DNA of 5,902 bases from Planctomycetota bacterium (GCA_029267795.1 JAJUHR010000122.1:1-5902), one strand, 5' to 3'. Shown: positions 1 to 5,902, numbered from the stretch's first letter. Numbers and translations: made by a program. Notes: generated from the sequence alone by a model not told the origin.

Positions 1-1
1 C

Positions 2-106
2 CTGACCGATCTGGTCGCGCCACGGCTGTGGGCGTTCTCGGCGGCGCTGAAATCGGCGCTCGATCGCGGGGCCTGCGACGAGCTGCGCCGGTACGTGAAC
101 GGCTAG
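2..106 (+). CDS. C-terminal end of an unidentified protein (5' end outside window)
   Basis: An open frame runs in from the left edge and stops at TAG (104-106), giving 34 residues that begin LTDLVAPRLW and end DELRRYVNG. Third codon positions are almost all G or C in this frame and not in the next + frame, which supports it as the true coding frame. The piece looks like an amphipathic helical tail, with no motif I recognise, so no function is offered. It converges on the flotillin gene, whose stop lies only 17 bp further on, and I see no hairpin terminator in that short gap. Confidence 0.6.
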   Translation: MTDLVAPRLWAFSAALKSALDRGACDELRRYVNG

Positions 107-123
107 ACCGCTGGCGACCCGGG

Positions 124-1200
124 TTATGAGCTGCTGGGCGGGATGCCGGGGCCGCTGGGTGGGGTCGGGCGATGCTCGCCTGTGCCGGCGATGCTGGACC
201 GCATGGACGTGTCGGCCTGGATGTTGTTCAGGCGGTAATAGTCCATGATGCCGAGGTTGCCCTTGTGGAAGGCCTCGGCGATGGCCTTGGGGATTTCGGC
301 CTCGGCCAGGATGACCAGGGCGCGGTTTTTTTGTACTTCGGCTTTGAATTCCTGCTCCTGGGCGATGGCCATGGCGCGGCGTTTCTCGGCTTCGGCCTGG
401 AAGCGGCGTTTGTCGGCCTCGGCCTGATCGGCTTGGAGCTTAGCGCCGATGTTGTCGCCCACGTCGATGTCGGCGATATCGATCGAGAGGATCTCGAACG
501 CGGTGCCGGCGTCGAGCCCCTTTTCGAGGACGGTTTTGGAGATGCGGTCGGGGTTTTCGAGCACCTGCTTGTGGGTTTGGGAAGAGCCGATGGTGGTGAC
601 GATGCCCTCGCCGACGCGGGCGACGATCGTTTCTTCGGTGGCGCCGCCGACGAGCCGGGCGATGTTGGCGCGGACGGTGACGCGGGCCTTGGCCTTGAGT
701 TGGATGCCGTCTTGGGCGACGGCGTCGATGGTCATGCGGCCGGAGGCCGGGTTGGGGCAGTCGATGACCTTGGGGTTCACGGAGGTCTGCACAGCGGAGA
801 GGATGTCCCGGCCCGCCAGATCGATGGCACAGGCGGTGTCCCAGGGCAGGTCGATCTTGGCGCGGTTGGCGGCGATCATGGCGGTGACGATGGTGGGCAC
901 GCCGCCGCCGGCGAGGTAATGGGTCTCCATCTGGGCGATGGAGATGTTCAGGCCGGCCTTCACGGCACGGATGCGGGACAGGACGATCGTGCGCGGGTCG
1001 ACCTTGCGGAAGCGCATCCCGATCAGCTCGGCGAAGCCGACAGGGGCGTCGCTGAGCCACGCCTGGAACCACAGGGCGAAGTAGCTGCCGACGAGCATCA
1101 CCAAAACGACCAGGAACAGTACGAGGATGATCATCCCGATCCACAGGACCATGTTCGTCGCGTCCGCTAAGCAGGGAAGCAGGGGGTTAAGAGGGGTCAT
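124..1200 (-). CDS. floA: Flotillin-like protein FloA (UPF0365/YqfA family)
   Basis: Membrane scaffold of the bacterial flotillin type, thought to organise functional membrane microdomains. The 358-residue product has a short N-terminus, one strong hydrophobic segment at about residues 17-44 (from MVLWIGMIIL), then the FloA core: GMRFRKV near 61-67, RAVKAGLNI at 78-86, ETHYLAGGGVP at 92-102 and NRAKIDLPWD. An Ala/Glu/Lys/Arg-rich coiled coil follows at about 253-302, then the diagnostic GNLGIMDYYRLNNIQADT at 314-331. A Pro/Ser-rich tail (about 339-358) extends beyond the family's usual length of roughly 330. The start at 1200 is chosen for GAGGA (1204-1208), although the 3-4 nt spacing is short. 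Met17 (ATG ending at 1152) is an alternative that would begin right at the membrane segment, and a longer frame to 1278 lacks support. FloA is often encoded beside an NfeD protein; here its neighbours are a convergent and a divergent gene, so it appears to be transcribed alone. Confidence 0.95.
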   Translation of the reverse strand: MTPLNPLLPCLADATNMVLWIGMIILVLFLVVLVMLVGSYFALWFQAWLSDAPVGFAELIGMRFRKVDPRTIVLSRIRAVKAGLNISIAQMETHYLAGGGVPTIVTAMIAANRAKIDLPWDTACAIDLAGRDILSAVQTSVNPKVIDCPNPASGRMTIDAVAQDGIQLKAKARVTVRANIARLVGGATEETIVARVGEGIVTTIGSSQTHKQVLENPDRISKTVLEKGLDAGTAFEILSIDIADIDVGDNIGAKLQADQAEADKRRFQAEAEKRRAMAIAQEQEFKAEVQKNRALVILAEAEIPKAIAEAFHKGNLGIMDYYRLNNIQADTSMRSSIAGTGEHRPTPPSGPGIPPSSS

Positions 1201-1379
1201 GATTCCTCGCTTAAAAAGAAACAGGTCGCTCTGATCCGGCTCGCCGGCAGTATGATGCCCGTTGAGCCGGCCGTGCACAAGGGGGGTGGATCGGGCGGCC
1301 GCTACGTCGCCGGCTCGGGTGTGAGGGGTTGGCTGCGGGCCGTTGGGCCGGGGTAGGCGGGTGTCTCGCGGAGCCGGAC

Positions 1380-2489
1380 ATGCGCGCGATCGTCATGGGG
1401 CAGGTGGGGGTGGAAAAGAAGTCCTACCTGCAGGGGCTGGCGGACCTGGCGCGGCAGCGCGGCCAGAGCGTGCGGGTGTTCAACGTGGGCGACATGATGT
1501 ACGCCGAGGCCCCGGACGTGGCGGCGGGGCACATCCTGGACTTATCGCTGAGCCGGCTGCACGGGCTGCGGCGCGCGGTATTCCGGGACATCCTCGCTGG
1601 CGCCGCCGCGGAGCCCCACGTGATCGTCAACACCCACGCGACATTTCGCTGGCGACACGGGCTGTTCACGGCGTTCGATTTCGATCAGGTGCAGAAGCTG
1701 GCCCCGGATGTCCTGTTGTGCCTCGTGGACAACATCGAGGTGGTCCACCACCGGCTGACGCGGGACCACACGATCGACGCCACGCTGAAGGACCTGATGG
1801 TCTGGCGGGAGGAAGAGATCGTGGCGACGGAGCTGCTGGCCCAAGCCCTGGGCTGTGTCCAGCGGTTTTTTATCCTGGCCCGCGGGCGTTACCAAAGCAC
1901 GATCGAGACGGCGTACCGGCTGATGTTTCAGCCGCAGACACCTAAGGTGTACCTGTCGTTCCCGATGAGCCACGTGGTGGACATGCCGGCCGTGCAGACG
2001 GAGATCGACGCGTTTCGAGCGGAACTGGCGAGGCACCTGATCGCGTTCGACCCCGGGGACGTGGACGAGAAGCTGCTGCTGGAAGCGGCGATCGAGGCGG
2101 CGAAAGAGGGACGCGACTTTGTGGAGAGCCGCGCCACGGGCGAAGACGGCCGCAGCGAGTTACTGCGGGTGTCGGTGAAACAGGTGCTGGATATCGCCGG
2201 AGACATCGACGGACAAATCTACAGCCGAGACTTCAAGCTGATCGACCAATCGAACATGATCGTCAGCTACATCCCCGAACTGGTGGGGGGGATCCCCGGC
2301 CTCTCCAGCGGCGTAGAACGCGAGTTGCAGCATGCGTTCGAGCACGGCAAGGAGGTCTACGTGGTGTGGACGCCGGCGAAGAAGCCCTCCCCATTCATCA
2401 CCGAGACCGCCACGCGGTTATTCGGCTCGGTCCGCGAGGCTCTGGCTTACTTCGAAGACAAAGGGATCTTGCACCCCTCGGGCGGGTGA
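1380..2489 (+). CDS. AdkA-like P-loop domain fused to a nucleoside 2-deoxyribosyltransferase-like domain
   Basis: This 369-residue protein has two parts. Residues 1 to about 185 resemble archaeal-type adenylate kinase: a first strand MRAIVMG, an altered P-loop G7-QVGVEKKS15, FNVGDMMYAEA, VIVNTHATFRWRHG, then a 'PDVLLCLVDN...RLTRD' stretch. The Walker A keeps Lys13 but has Glu12 for the usual Gly and Lys14 for the usual Ser/Thr. Residues 188-369 resemble the nucleoside 2-deoxyribosyltransferase or related DUF4406 fold: strand KVYLSFPMS (189-197), D289-QSNMIVSYIPE, then S309-SGVERELQHAFEHGKEVYVVW, where Glu313 or Glu315 could be the catalytic acid. It lacks a signal peptide or membrane segment, so it is cytoplasmic. 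The ATG at 1380 is preferred because GGAG (1370-1373) lies 6 nt upstream and the P-loop strand starts at once; a TTG at 1329 adds 17 unlikely residues. The gene is divergent from floA. Substrate and activity are unknown, and the domain calls rest on motif reading only. Confidence 0.85.
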   Translation: MRAIVMGQVGVEKKSYLQGLADLARQRGQSVRVFNVGDMMYAEAPDVAAGHILDLSLSRLHGLRRAVFRDILAGAAAEPHVIVNTHATFRWRHGLFTAFDFDQVQKLAPDVLLCLVDNIEVVHHRLTRDHTIDATLKDLMVWREEEIVATELLAQALGCVQRFFILARGRYQSTIETAYRLMFQPQTPKVYLSFPMSHVVDMPAVQTEIDAFRAELARHLIAFDPGDVDEKLLLEAAIEAAKEGRDFVESRATGEDGRSELLRVSVKQVLDIAGDIDGQIYSRDFKLIDQSNMIVSYIPELVGGIPGLSSGVERELQHAFEHGKEVYVVWTPAKKPSPFITETATRLFGSVREALAYFEDKGILHPSGG

Positions 2490-2494
2490 AGCGC

Positions 2495-2523
2495 AAAGAA
2501 AAACCGGCGGGCAAGCCGCCGGT
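2495..2523 (-). terminator. Intrinsic terminator for the cytochrome P460 gene
   Basis: A perfect 8-bp GC-rich stem (arms 2503-2510 and 2516-2523, ACCGGCGG/CCGCCGGT) encloses a 5-nt loop. Read on the - strand it is followed directly by TTTTTCTTT (2503 down to 2495). It sits about 65 nt beyond the P460 stop codon. On the + strand the stem has no T-run after it, so its polarity favours the - strand transcript. Confidence 0.8.
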
Positions 2524-2553
2524 GGTGCATATGTTCGAGGAGGGTCACATCAT

Positions 2554-2577
2554 CCTCCGCGATGAAGGGAGCGGAGG
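2554..2577. repeat. 7-bp inverted repeat in the convergent gap
   Basis: CCTCCGC (2554-2560) pairs perfectly with GCGGAGG (2571-2577) across a 10-nt loop. No T-run adjoins either side directly. It abuts the weaker hairpin at 2577-2591, so the two may act together as a transcript-end structure for the upstream + strand gene. A chance repeat in GC-rich DNA cannot be excluded. Confidence 0.4.
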
Positions 2578-2598
2578 TGACAAACGGTCACTGTTTTT
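2576..2598 (+). terminator. Possible weak terminator for the + strand fusion gene
   Basis: GTGAC (2577-2581) and GTCAC (2587-2591) form a 5-bp stem with a 5-nt loop, extended by one G-U pair, and are followed two bases later by TTTTT (2594-2598) on the + strand. It lies about 90 nt past the fusion gene's stop and overlaps the last codons and stop of the convergent P460 gene. The stem is short, so this is a tentative call. Confidence 0.3.
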
Positions 2599-3241
2599 CG
2601 CCCCCGTGGTGTTCGCCGTGCTCACCGTGATGGTGGTGCTCCGGGTGCTCCGCTGGCCTGCCTTGATGGGCGGCGCGCAAAACCGGGTAGAACTGGGTAA
2701 AGACATAGTCTTGCTGGGCGCCAGCCTGGTGACAGCCGTTGCAAGAGTCGGTGGGCAGAGCCTCGGCGGTTTCGGCGTAGTTGGGGTATTCGCCGAAGTT
2801 GAAGTACCCCCAGTTGCCCGGCTCGTTCGGGAAGCGCTTAGCGCTCTTGACCGCCACCGCCAGCAGGACGAAATCGCCTGGGAAGTAACCGGCGCCGGAC
2901 GGCGACTCCTTGGCGGCGACGTTGGCCAGTTCCTTCACGATGACCGTGCCCTCGGGGAATTGACCGGTCTTCTCGTAGTGGGCAAAGCTCTTGGGGTCGA
3001 TGTAGACGTGGTGGAATTCGGGGAAGGCGGCCTTGCCGTTGTTCATGTCGTTGGGGGTGACCGGGCAGCCGATGAAGACCCACTTGCGGTAGCCCTCGGG
3101 GCGGATCAAGGCGCCTTTGTTGTCGAACTTCGCGGCGCGCTCGTCGTCGGCGGCGCCGAGCAGCATCGCGCCCACCGTGCCAGCGGCGGCAACAGCGATC
3201 ACAGGGAAAACAAAACGGCGAACGTTGGACAGAACACTCAT
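2588..3241 (-). CDS. Exported cytochrome P460 family c-type heme protein with His-rich tail
   Basis: A 217-residue periplasmic heme protein of the P460 family, whose characterised members oxidise hydroxylamine or bind NO. An N-terminal signal peptide or anchor (about 1-31, hydrophobic 11-29) precedes the P460 fold: RPEGYRKW (47-54), VTPNDMNNGKAAF (61-73), VYIDPKSFAHYEKTGQFPEG (79-98), TVIVKEL (99-105), GYFPGD (118-123), NEPGNWGY (139-146), the heme motif CNGCH (167-171) and FTQFYPVLRAA (181-191). From memory of N. europaea P460, Lys103 matches its heme cross-link Lys70, but Ala128 falls where its distal Glu96 lies. Residues 192-217 hold nine histidines, including a run of four, and look like a metal-binding tail. 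The ATG at 3241 follows AGGAGG with 7 nt spacing; the TTG just upstream is not needed. Its neighbours show no link to nitrogen metabolism, so the physiological substrate is unknown. Confidence 0.93.
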   Translation of the reverse strand: MSVLSNVRRFVFPVIAVAAAGTVGAMLLGAADDERAAKFDNKGALIRPEGYRKWVFIGCPVTPNDMNNGKAAFPEFHHVYIDPKSFAHYEKTGQFPEGTVIVKELANVAAKESPSGAGYFPGDFVLLAVAVKSAKRFPNEPGNWGYFNFGEYPNYAETAEALPTDSCNGCHQAGAQQDYVFTQFYPVLRAAHQGRPAEHPEHHHHGEHGEHHGGEKQ

Positions 3242-3290
3242 CAAAAGGCCTCCTGAATGCTTATCTAAGCGGCAGTTCGATCGTACCCTG

Positions 3291-3308
3291 CCGGCCTACC
3301 TTGGCCGG
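3291..3308. repeat. Small hairpin in the P460 leader region
   Basis: CCGGCC (3291-3296) and GGCCGG (3303-3308) form a 6-bp stem with a 6-nt loop, about 50-67 nt upstream of the P460 start codon. If transcription starts upstream of it, it would lie in the 5' leader. There is no adjoining T-run, so it is not a terminator; its role, if any, is unknown. Confidence 0.3.
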
Positions 3309-3361
3309 AATTAATACCACTACAAATCCGTCATGGATGAACCAATCTCCCTTTCTGCCCG

Positions 3362-3391
3362 ATGTTAAGGCGTCATTTTAGAGTTGGGCAA
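3362..3391 (-). promoter_or_regulatory. Candidate sigma-70-like promoter for the P460 gene
   Basis: On the - strand TTGCCC (3386-3391) and TAACAT (3362-3367) are separated by 18 nt, each matching four of six consensus bases. They lie in the most AT-rich part of the window, about 120 nt upstream of the P460 start. Placement is plausible, but the match is weak and alternatives such as the TATTAAT near 3310-3316 exist. Confidence 0.25.
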
Positions 3392-3506
3392 TTTGATCCG
3401 CAAATAGTGCTAAGGCGGACGGCCTCTAATTCTTCATTTTGGGATCAAAGATCGCCGATGGTCCCAGGTCGGTGCTGATCGGCCGTGGCATCCGGGCCGG
3501 GCGAGG

Positions 3507-4901
3507 CTAACGGTTGGCCGCGGCGCCGAGCTCCTCCAGCAGGGCGGCATGCGTGCGGCAGCCGAGGGCGAAGCAATCGAGGTTGAATTTCTCGTTGGGG
3601 GCGTGGATGCGGTCGTCGGAGAGGCCGAAGCCGATCAGCAGGCTGTCGACCCCCAGGGTTTTCTTGAAGTCGGCGACGATCGGGATAGTCGCTCCCTCGC
3701 GGATGAGCACGGGGGGCCGGCCCGACGTGCGCTGGATGGCGCGGGTGGCGGCCGCGACGTACGGCGAATCGGTGGATACTACGACGGGGTCTGCACCGCC
3801 GAGCTCCGTGATCTTCCACCGGCAGCCGTACACGTCTTGCGAGTGCAGCCAGCGCTTGAAAGCCTCGGCGATCTTAGCGGGGCTTTGGTTGGGGGCTAGG
3901 CGAAAACTGACCTTCGCGCCGGCGAAGCTGGGGATAATGGTTTTCGCCCCCGGGCCGCCGTAGCCCCCGTACAGGCCGTTGACATCGCACGAGGGGCGTG
4001 CCCAGCGGCGCTCGAGGGTGGAGTAGCCCGACTCGCCGAAGGGCTGCGTGAACCCCACGGATCGCAGGAACAAGGCCTCGTCGAAGCCCAGTTCGCCCCA
4101 GCGGCGGCGCTCGTCGGGGCTGATCGGGAGCAGGTCGTCGTAGAAGCCGGGGATGGTGACGCGGTGCCGGTCGTCGAACAGGCGGCCGAGGACGGCGGCC
4201 AGCGTGGTCGCCGGGTTGGCCGCGACCCCGCCGTACACACCGCTGTGCACGTCGCGGTCGGCGTGATGCAGTTGCACGTCGAAGTACAGCAGGCCTCGCA
4301 AGCCGTAGGTGATCGCCACGGATCGCCCGTCGGGACCCTCCCACATGCCGGTGTCGCTGACCACCACGATATCGGCGCGCAGGGCGTCGCGATGGGCGCG
4401 GACGAACGGCTGGAGTTGGATGCTCCCGCATTCCTCCTCGCCTTCGATCAGGGCCGTCACCGGCACGGGCAGTCGGCCGTGGACGCGCTTCCAGGCGCGC
4501 AGCGCCTCGAAAAAACAGGCGATCTGGCCCTTGTCGTCGCTGGCGCCGCGGGCGAACAGGGCGCCGTCGCGGACTGTCGGCTCGAACGGCGGGGTGGTCC
4601 ACAGCTCGACCGGGTCCGGGGGCTGCACATCGTAATGCCCGTAGAACAGAACGCGGGGTGAGTTGGCGCTGGCCGCGTGGTCGGGGCTGCGACCCACGAC
4701 GATCGGGTGGCCGGCGGTGCGATGGACGGCCACGTCCAGCCCGCAATCACGCAACGTGTCCGCCACCCACTGCGCGGCGCGGGCGACGTCCGCCGCGTAC
4801 GCCGGGTCGGTGCTCACACTGGGGATCGACAGGAACTGGCAGAGTCGGTCCAGGGCGTGAGGAGAATCGTCCGTCAGGTGTTGCAACACAGCGTCCAACA
4901 T
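3507..4901 (-). CDS. M20 family metallopeptidase (carnosinase/CNDP-like dipeptidase)
   Basis: A cytoplasmic di-zinc dipeptidase or aminoacylase-type hydrolase of 464 residues, a normal length for the family. The metal-site motifs are complete: YGHYDVQPP (His89, Asp91), RGASDDKGQ (Asp122, bridging), EGEEECGS (Glu156 general base, Glu157 ligand), VVSDTG (Asp183) and RIHAPNE (His433). The lid/dimerisation domain carries DVHSG with His219, GPGAKTIIP (316-324) and SFRLAPNQ with Arg334, which are substrate-side residues in this family, and REGATIPIV at 401-409. No signal peptide is present. The ATG at 4901 is supported by GGGGA with 6 nt spacing. It is transcribed alone or from its own promoter in the 77-bp gap shared with the divergent gene at 4979. 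I see no convincing terminator in the 90 nt after its TAG. The exact substrate cannot be read from sequence; dipeptides are the best guess. Confidence 0.93.
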   Translation of the reverse strand: MLDAVLQHLTDDSPHALDRLCQFLSIPSVSTDPAYAADVARAAQWVADTLRDCGLDVAVHRTAGHPIVVGRSPDHAASANSPRVLFYGHYDVQPPDPVELWTTPPFEPTVRDGALFARGASDDKGQIACFFEALRAWKRVHGRLPVPVTALIEGEEECGSIQLQPFVRAHRDALRADIVVVSDTGMWEGPDGRSVAITYGLRGLLYFDVQLHHADRDVHSGVYGGVAANPATTLAAVLGRLFDDRHRVTIPGFYDDLLPISPDERRRWGELGFDEALFLRSVGFTQPFGESGYSTLERRWARPSCDVNGLYGGYGGPGAKTIIPSFAGAKVSFRLAPNQSPAKIAEAFKRWLHSQDVYGCRWKITELGGADPVVVSTDSPYVAAATRAIQRTSGRPPVLIREGATIPIVADFKKTLGVDSLLIGFGLSDDRIHAPNEKFNLDCFALGCRTHAALLEELGAAANR

Positions 4902-4978
4902 GGATGATCCCCGGTCGTGGGTCGGTCGTGCGTCTAGCCCAAAAAGGATTGGCTGCCTTACGATGCATGGGGGCGCCT

Positions 4979-5902
4979 ATGGACCGTGAGTTTAGTCGAT
5001 ATTACCAGCTCGTGCGGGGGCTGGCGGAGGCTTCGCTAAGCGGGGTGCGGGCGGCCGCGTCGGGCACGCAGCCCGCGGGGACGACGCCAGTCGCTACCGA
5101 GGCGCACTCCATTTTGACGACCGTGCCACCGGCCCTGTTGTTGCTGCGGGACGCGGCGGAAGACCACGAGGGATTGGTGGCGTGCGCCCAAGGGTTGGCG
5201 CAACTTGCGTCGAAGTCGTCCGGGGCTACGGGCCGAACGGTGCCCCGATTAGAAGACCCAGCCGGACACGGTCGGGATGTGTATTACCCGCTGGCCCTGC
5301 ACGTGTGTCTGAGCGCCTTCGCCCGGCGCTACGAGTCGTTGCCTGCGCGGTTGTGGGGAAGATGCGAGGAGGCGCTGGGGCGAGCGGTGGAGCCGACGCG
5401 GTGGGTGGGTAACTACACCGATACACCCCCGCCGCCGCAGGCCACGGCCTTGGTGCTGTGGCTGGCGCTGTGCCTGCTCGACTTTGCCTTGGTGGTCGGG
5501 CGCGACGTGGACGTGGAGCTGGCCGACGCCGTGGTGCACCAGGTCGTCAAACGGCCCGGGCCAGAGTTGTCGCTTCACCCCCGCAGCGAATCCGCCGAGG
5601 ATGAGTCCCTGGACACTTGGACATACCGGGAGTTATGCGGGCTGCACGCGCTGGCGGACCTGGCGCTGTTACGGCGGAACCGCGGTTGGTCGCAGCGTGT
5701 CGAACAGGTCGCGCTGCACCACCTTCAGAACACACAGCCGGACCACGCGACCCGGCAGCCGTGGGCGGTCTTCGCTTTCTTGTGGTCGCCTCAGACGCGT
5801 ATTTTCGCGGAGCAACTGATCCATGACGCGACCGTACATGGGGGCTCGGGGAGAGTGGGTCCCGTGGGGGGGATCCTGCTGGCGGATGCGGCCGCCCAGC
5901 TC
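4979..5902 (+). CDS. Uncharacterised helical-repeat protein, possibly alpha/alpha-toroid (3' end outside window)
   Basis: A frame open for 308 codons from ATG 4979 to the right edge, with consistently high G/C at third positions and no stop. The start has GGGGG (4969-4973) 5 nt upstream; an in-frame ATG at 4967 is an alternative. The product lacks a signal peptide. After a polar Ala/Thr-rich region (about 20-45) it is mostly helical: VYYPLALHVCLSAFARRY (101-118), a Pro run at 150-153 followed by ATALVLWLALCLLDFALVVG, YRELCGLHALADLALL (216-231), then NTQPDHATRQPWAVFAFLW (251-269) and GGILLADAAAQL at the edge. Repeated helices with a QPDH...QPW loop recall the alpha/alpha-toroid shape of terpene-cyclase-like and prenyltransferase-like proteins, and I believe similar hypothetical proteins occur in Planctomycetota. 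That is inference. No catalytic motif such as DxDD is seen, so no function is assigned. Confidence 0.85.
   Translation, partial: MDREFSRYYQLVRGLAEASLSGVRAAASGTQPAGTTPVATEAHSILTTVPPALLLLRDAAEDHEGLVACAQGLAQLASKSSGATGRTVPRLEDPAGHGRDVYYPLALHVCLSAFARRYESLPARLWGRCEEALGRAVEPTRWVGNYTDTPPPPQATALVLWLALCLLDFALVVGRDVDVELADAVVHQVVKRPGPELSLHPRSESAEDESLDTWTYRELCGLHALADLALLRRNRGWSQRVEQVALHHLQNTQPDHATRQPWAVFAFLWSPQTRIFAEQLIHDATVHGGSGRVGPVGGILLADAAAQL

Noticed and set aside
172..1170. Long + strand frame of 332 codons opposite floA
   Set aside because: It is fully antisense to a confidently recognised flotillin, and its translation is dominated by Gly, Asp, Val and Leu without motifs, as expected from the mirror of a GC-biased gene.
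1201..1379. Promoters for floA and the fusion gene in the divergent gap
   Set aside because: Several GC-rich partial palindromes (CCGGC/GCCGG) and loose -35/-10 matches exist, such as TTGTGC...CATCAT on the - strand, but none stands out enough to annotate.
2366..3256. Long + strand frame of 296 codons overlapping the fusion gene's end and opposite P460
   Set aside because: It is antisense to a P460 gene with a clear heme motif, ribosome binding site and terminator, and it reads as low-information Gly/Val/Arg-rich sequence.
3362..3478. Small + strand frame of about 38 codons in the AT-rich gap
   Set aside because: It has no ribosome binding site, weak codon bias and no recognisable protein features; the candidate - strand promoter overlaps it.
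3454..3483. Inverted repeat GCCGAT/ATCGGC after the M20 stop, considered as a terminator
   Set aside because: The stem is only 6 bp with an 18-nt loop, and the following - strand bases lack a T-run.
3874..4746. Other-frame - strand reading of 290 codons inside the M20 gene
   Set aside because: Its translation is very rich in Arg and Pro, a typical out-of-frame shadow; the M20 frame has every metal ligand.
3332..4907. Shared 9-mer CATGGATGA at 3332-3340 and 4899-4907
   Set aside because: One copy spans the M20 start codon and the other is in a gap; flanks do not match, so it is likely chance and not a repeat family.
1..5902. CRISPR array, tRNA/rRNA, insertion sequence or phage genes
   Set aside because: No regularly spaced repeats, cloverleaf or rRNA-like segments, transposase motifs or terminal inverted repeats with target duplications were seen.

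Overview
The window is GC-rich bacterial chromosome with tightly packed genes, strong G/C bias at third codon positions and short intergenic gaps. The gene content is a FloA-type flotillin, a c-type cytochrome P460, an adenylate-kinase-like/deoxyribosyltransferase-like fusion and an uncharacterised helical-repeat protein with a conserved-looking NTQPDH...QPW motif. Together these suggest a member of the Planctomycetota or a close relative. That is an inference from gene types and style; no rRNA or marker gene is present. Nothing in the window is a mobile element, CRISPR array, tRNA or rRNA.

Layout from left to right: (1) the last 34 codons of an unidentified + strand gene (to 106); (2) floA on the - strand (124-1200), convergent with the first gene across 17 bp; (3) a 179-bp divergent gap; (4) a + strand two-domain protein (1380-2489) with an AdkA-like P-loop domain whose Walker A is altered, fused to a nucleoside 2-deoxyribosyltransferase-like domain; (5) a 98-bp convergent gap holding a strong intrinsic terminator for the - strand and a weaker hairpin plus T-run for the + strand; (6) an exported cytochrome P460 on the - strand (2588-3241) with one CxxCH motif and a His-rich tail; (7) a 265-bp, visibly more AT-rich gap that probably carries the P460 promoter; (8) an M20 family metallopeptidase on the - strand (3507-4901); (9) a 77-bp divergent gap; (10) the first 308 codons of an uncharacterised + strand protein (4979 to the window edge).

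The genes do not form an obvious pathway or operon. Each complete gene appears to be its own transcription unit, since neighbours are convergent, divergent or separated by a promoter-sized gap. The two most informative points are both at residue level. First, the cytochrome P460 keeps the lysine expected to cross-link to the heme but appears to carry alanine where the hydroxylamine-oxidising Nitrosomonas europaea enzyme has its distal glutamate. Second, the P-loop/deoxyribosyltransferase-like fusion has a Walker A that departs from the kinase consensus.
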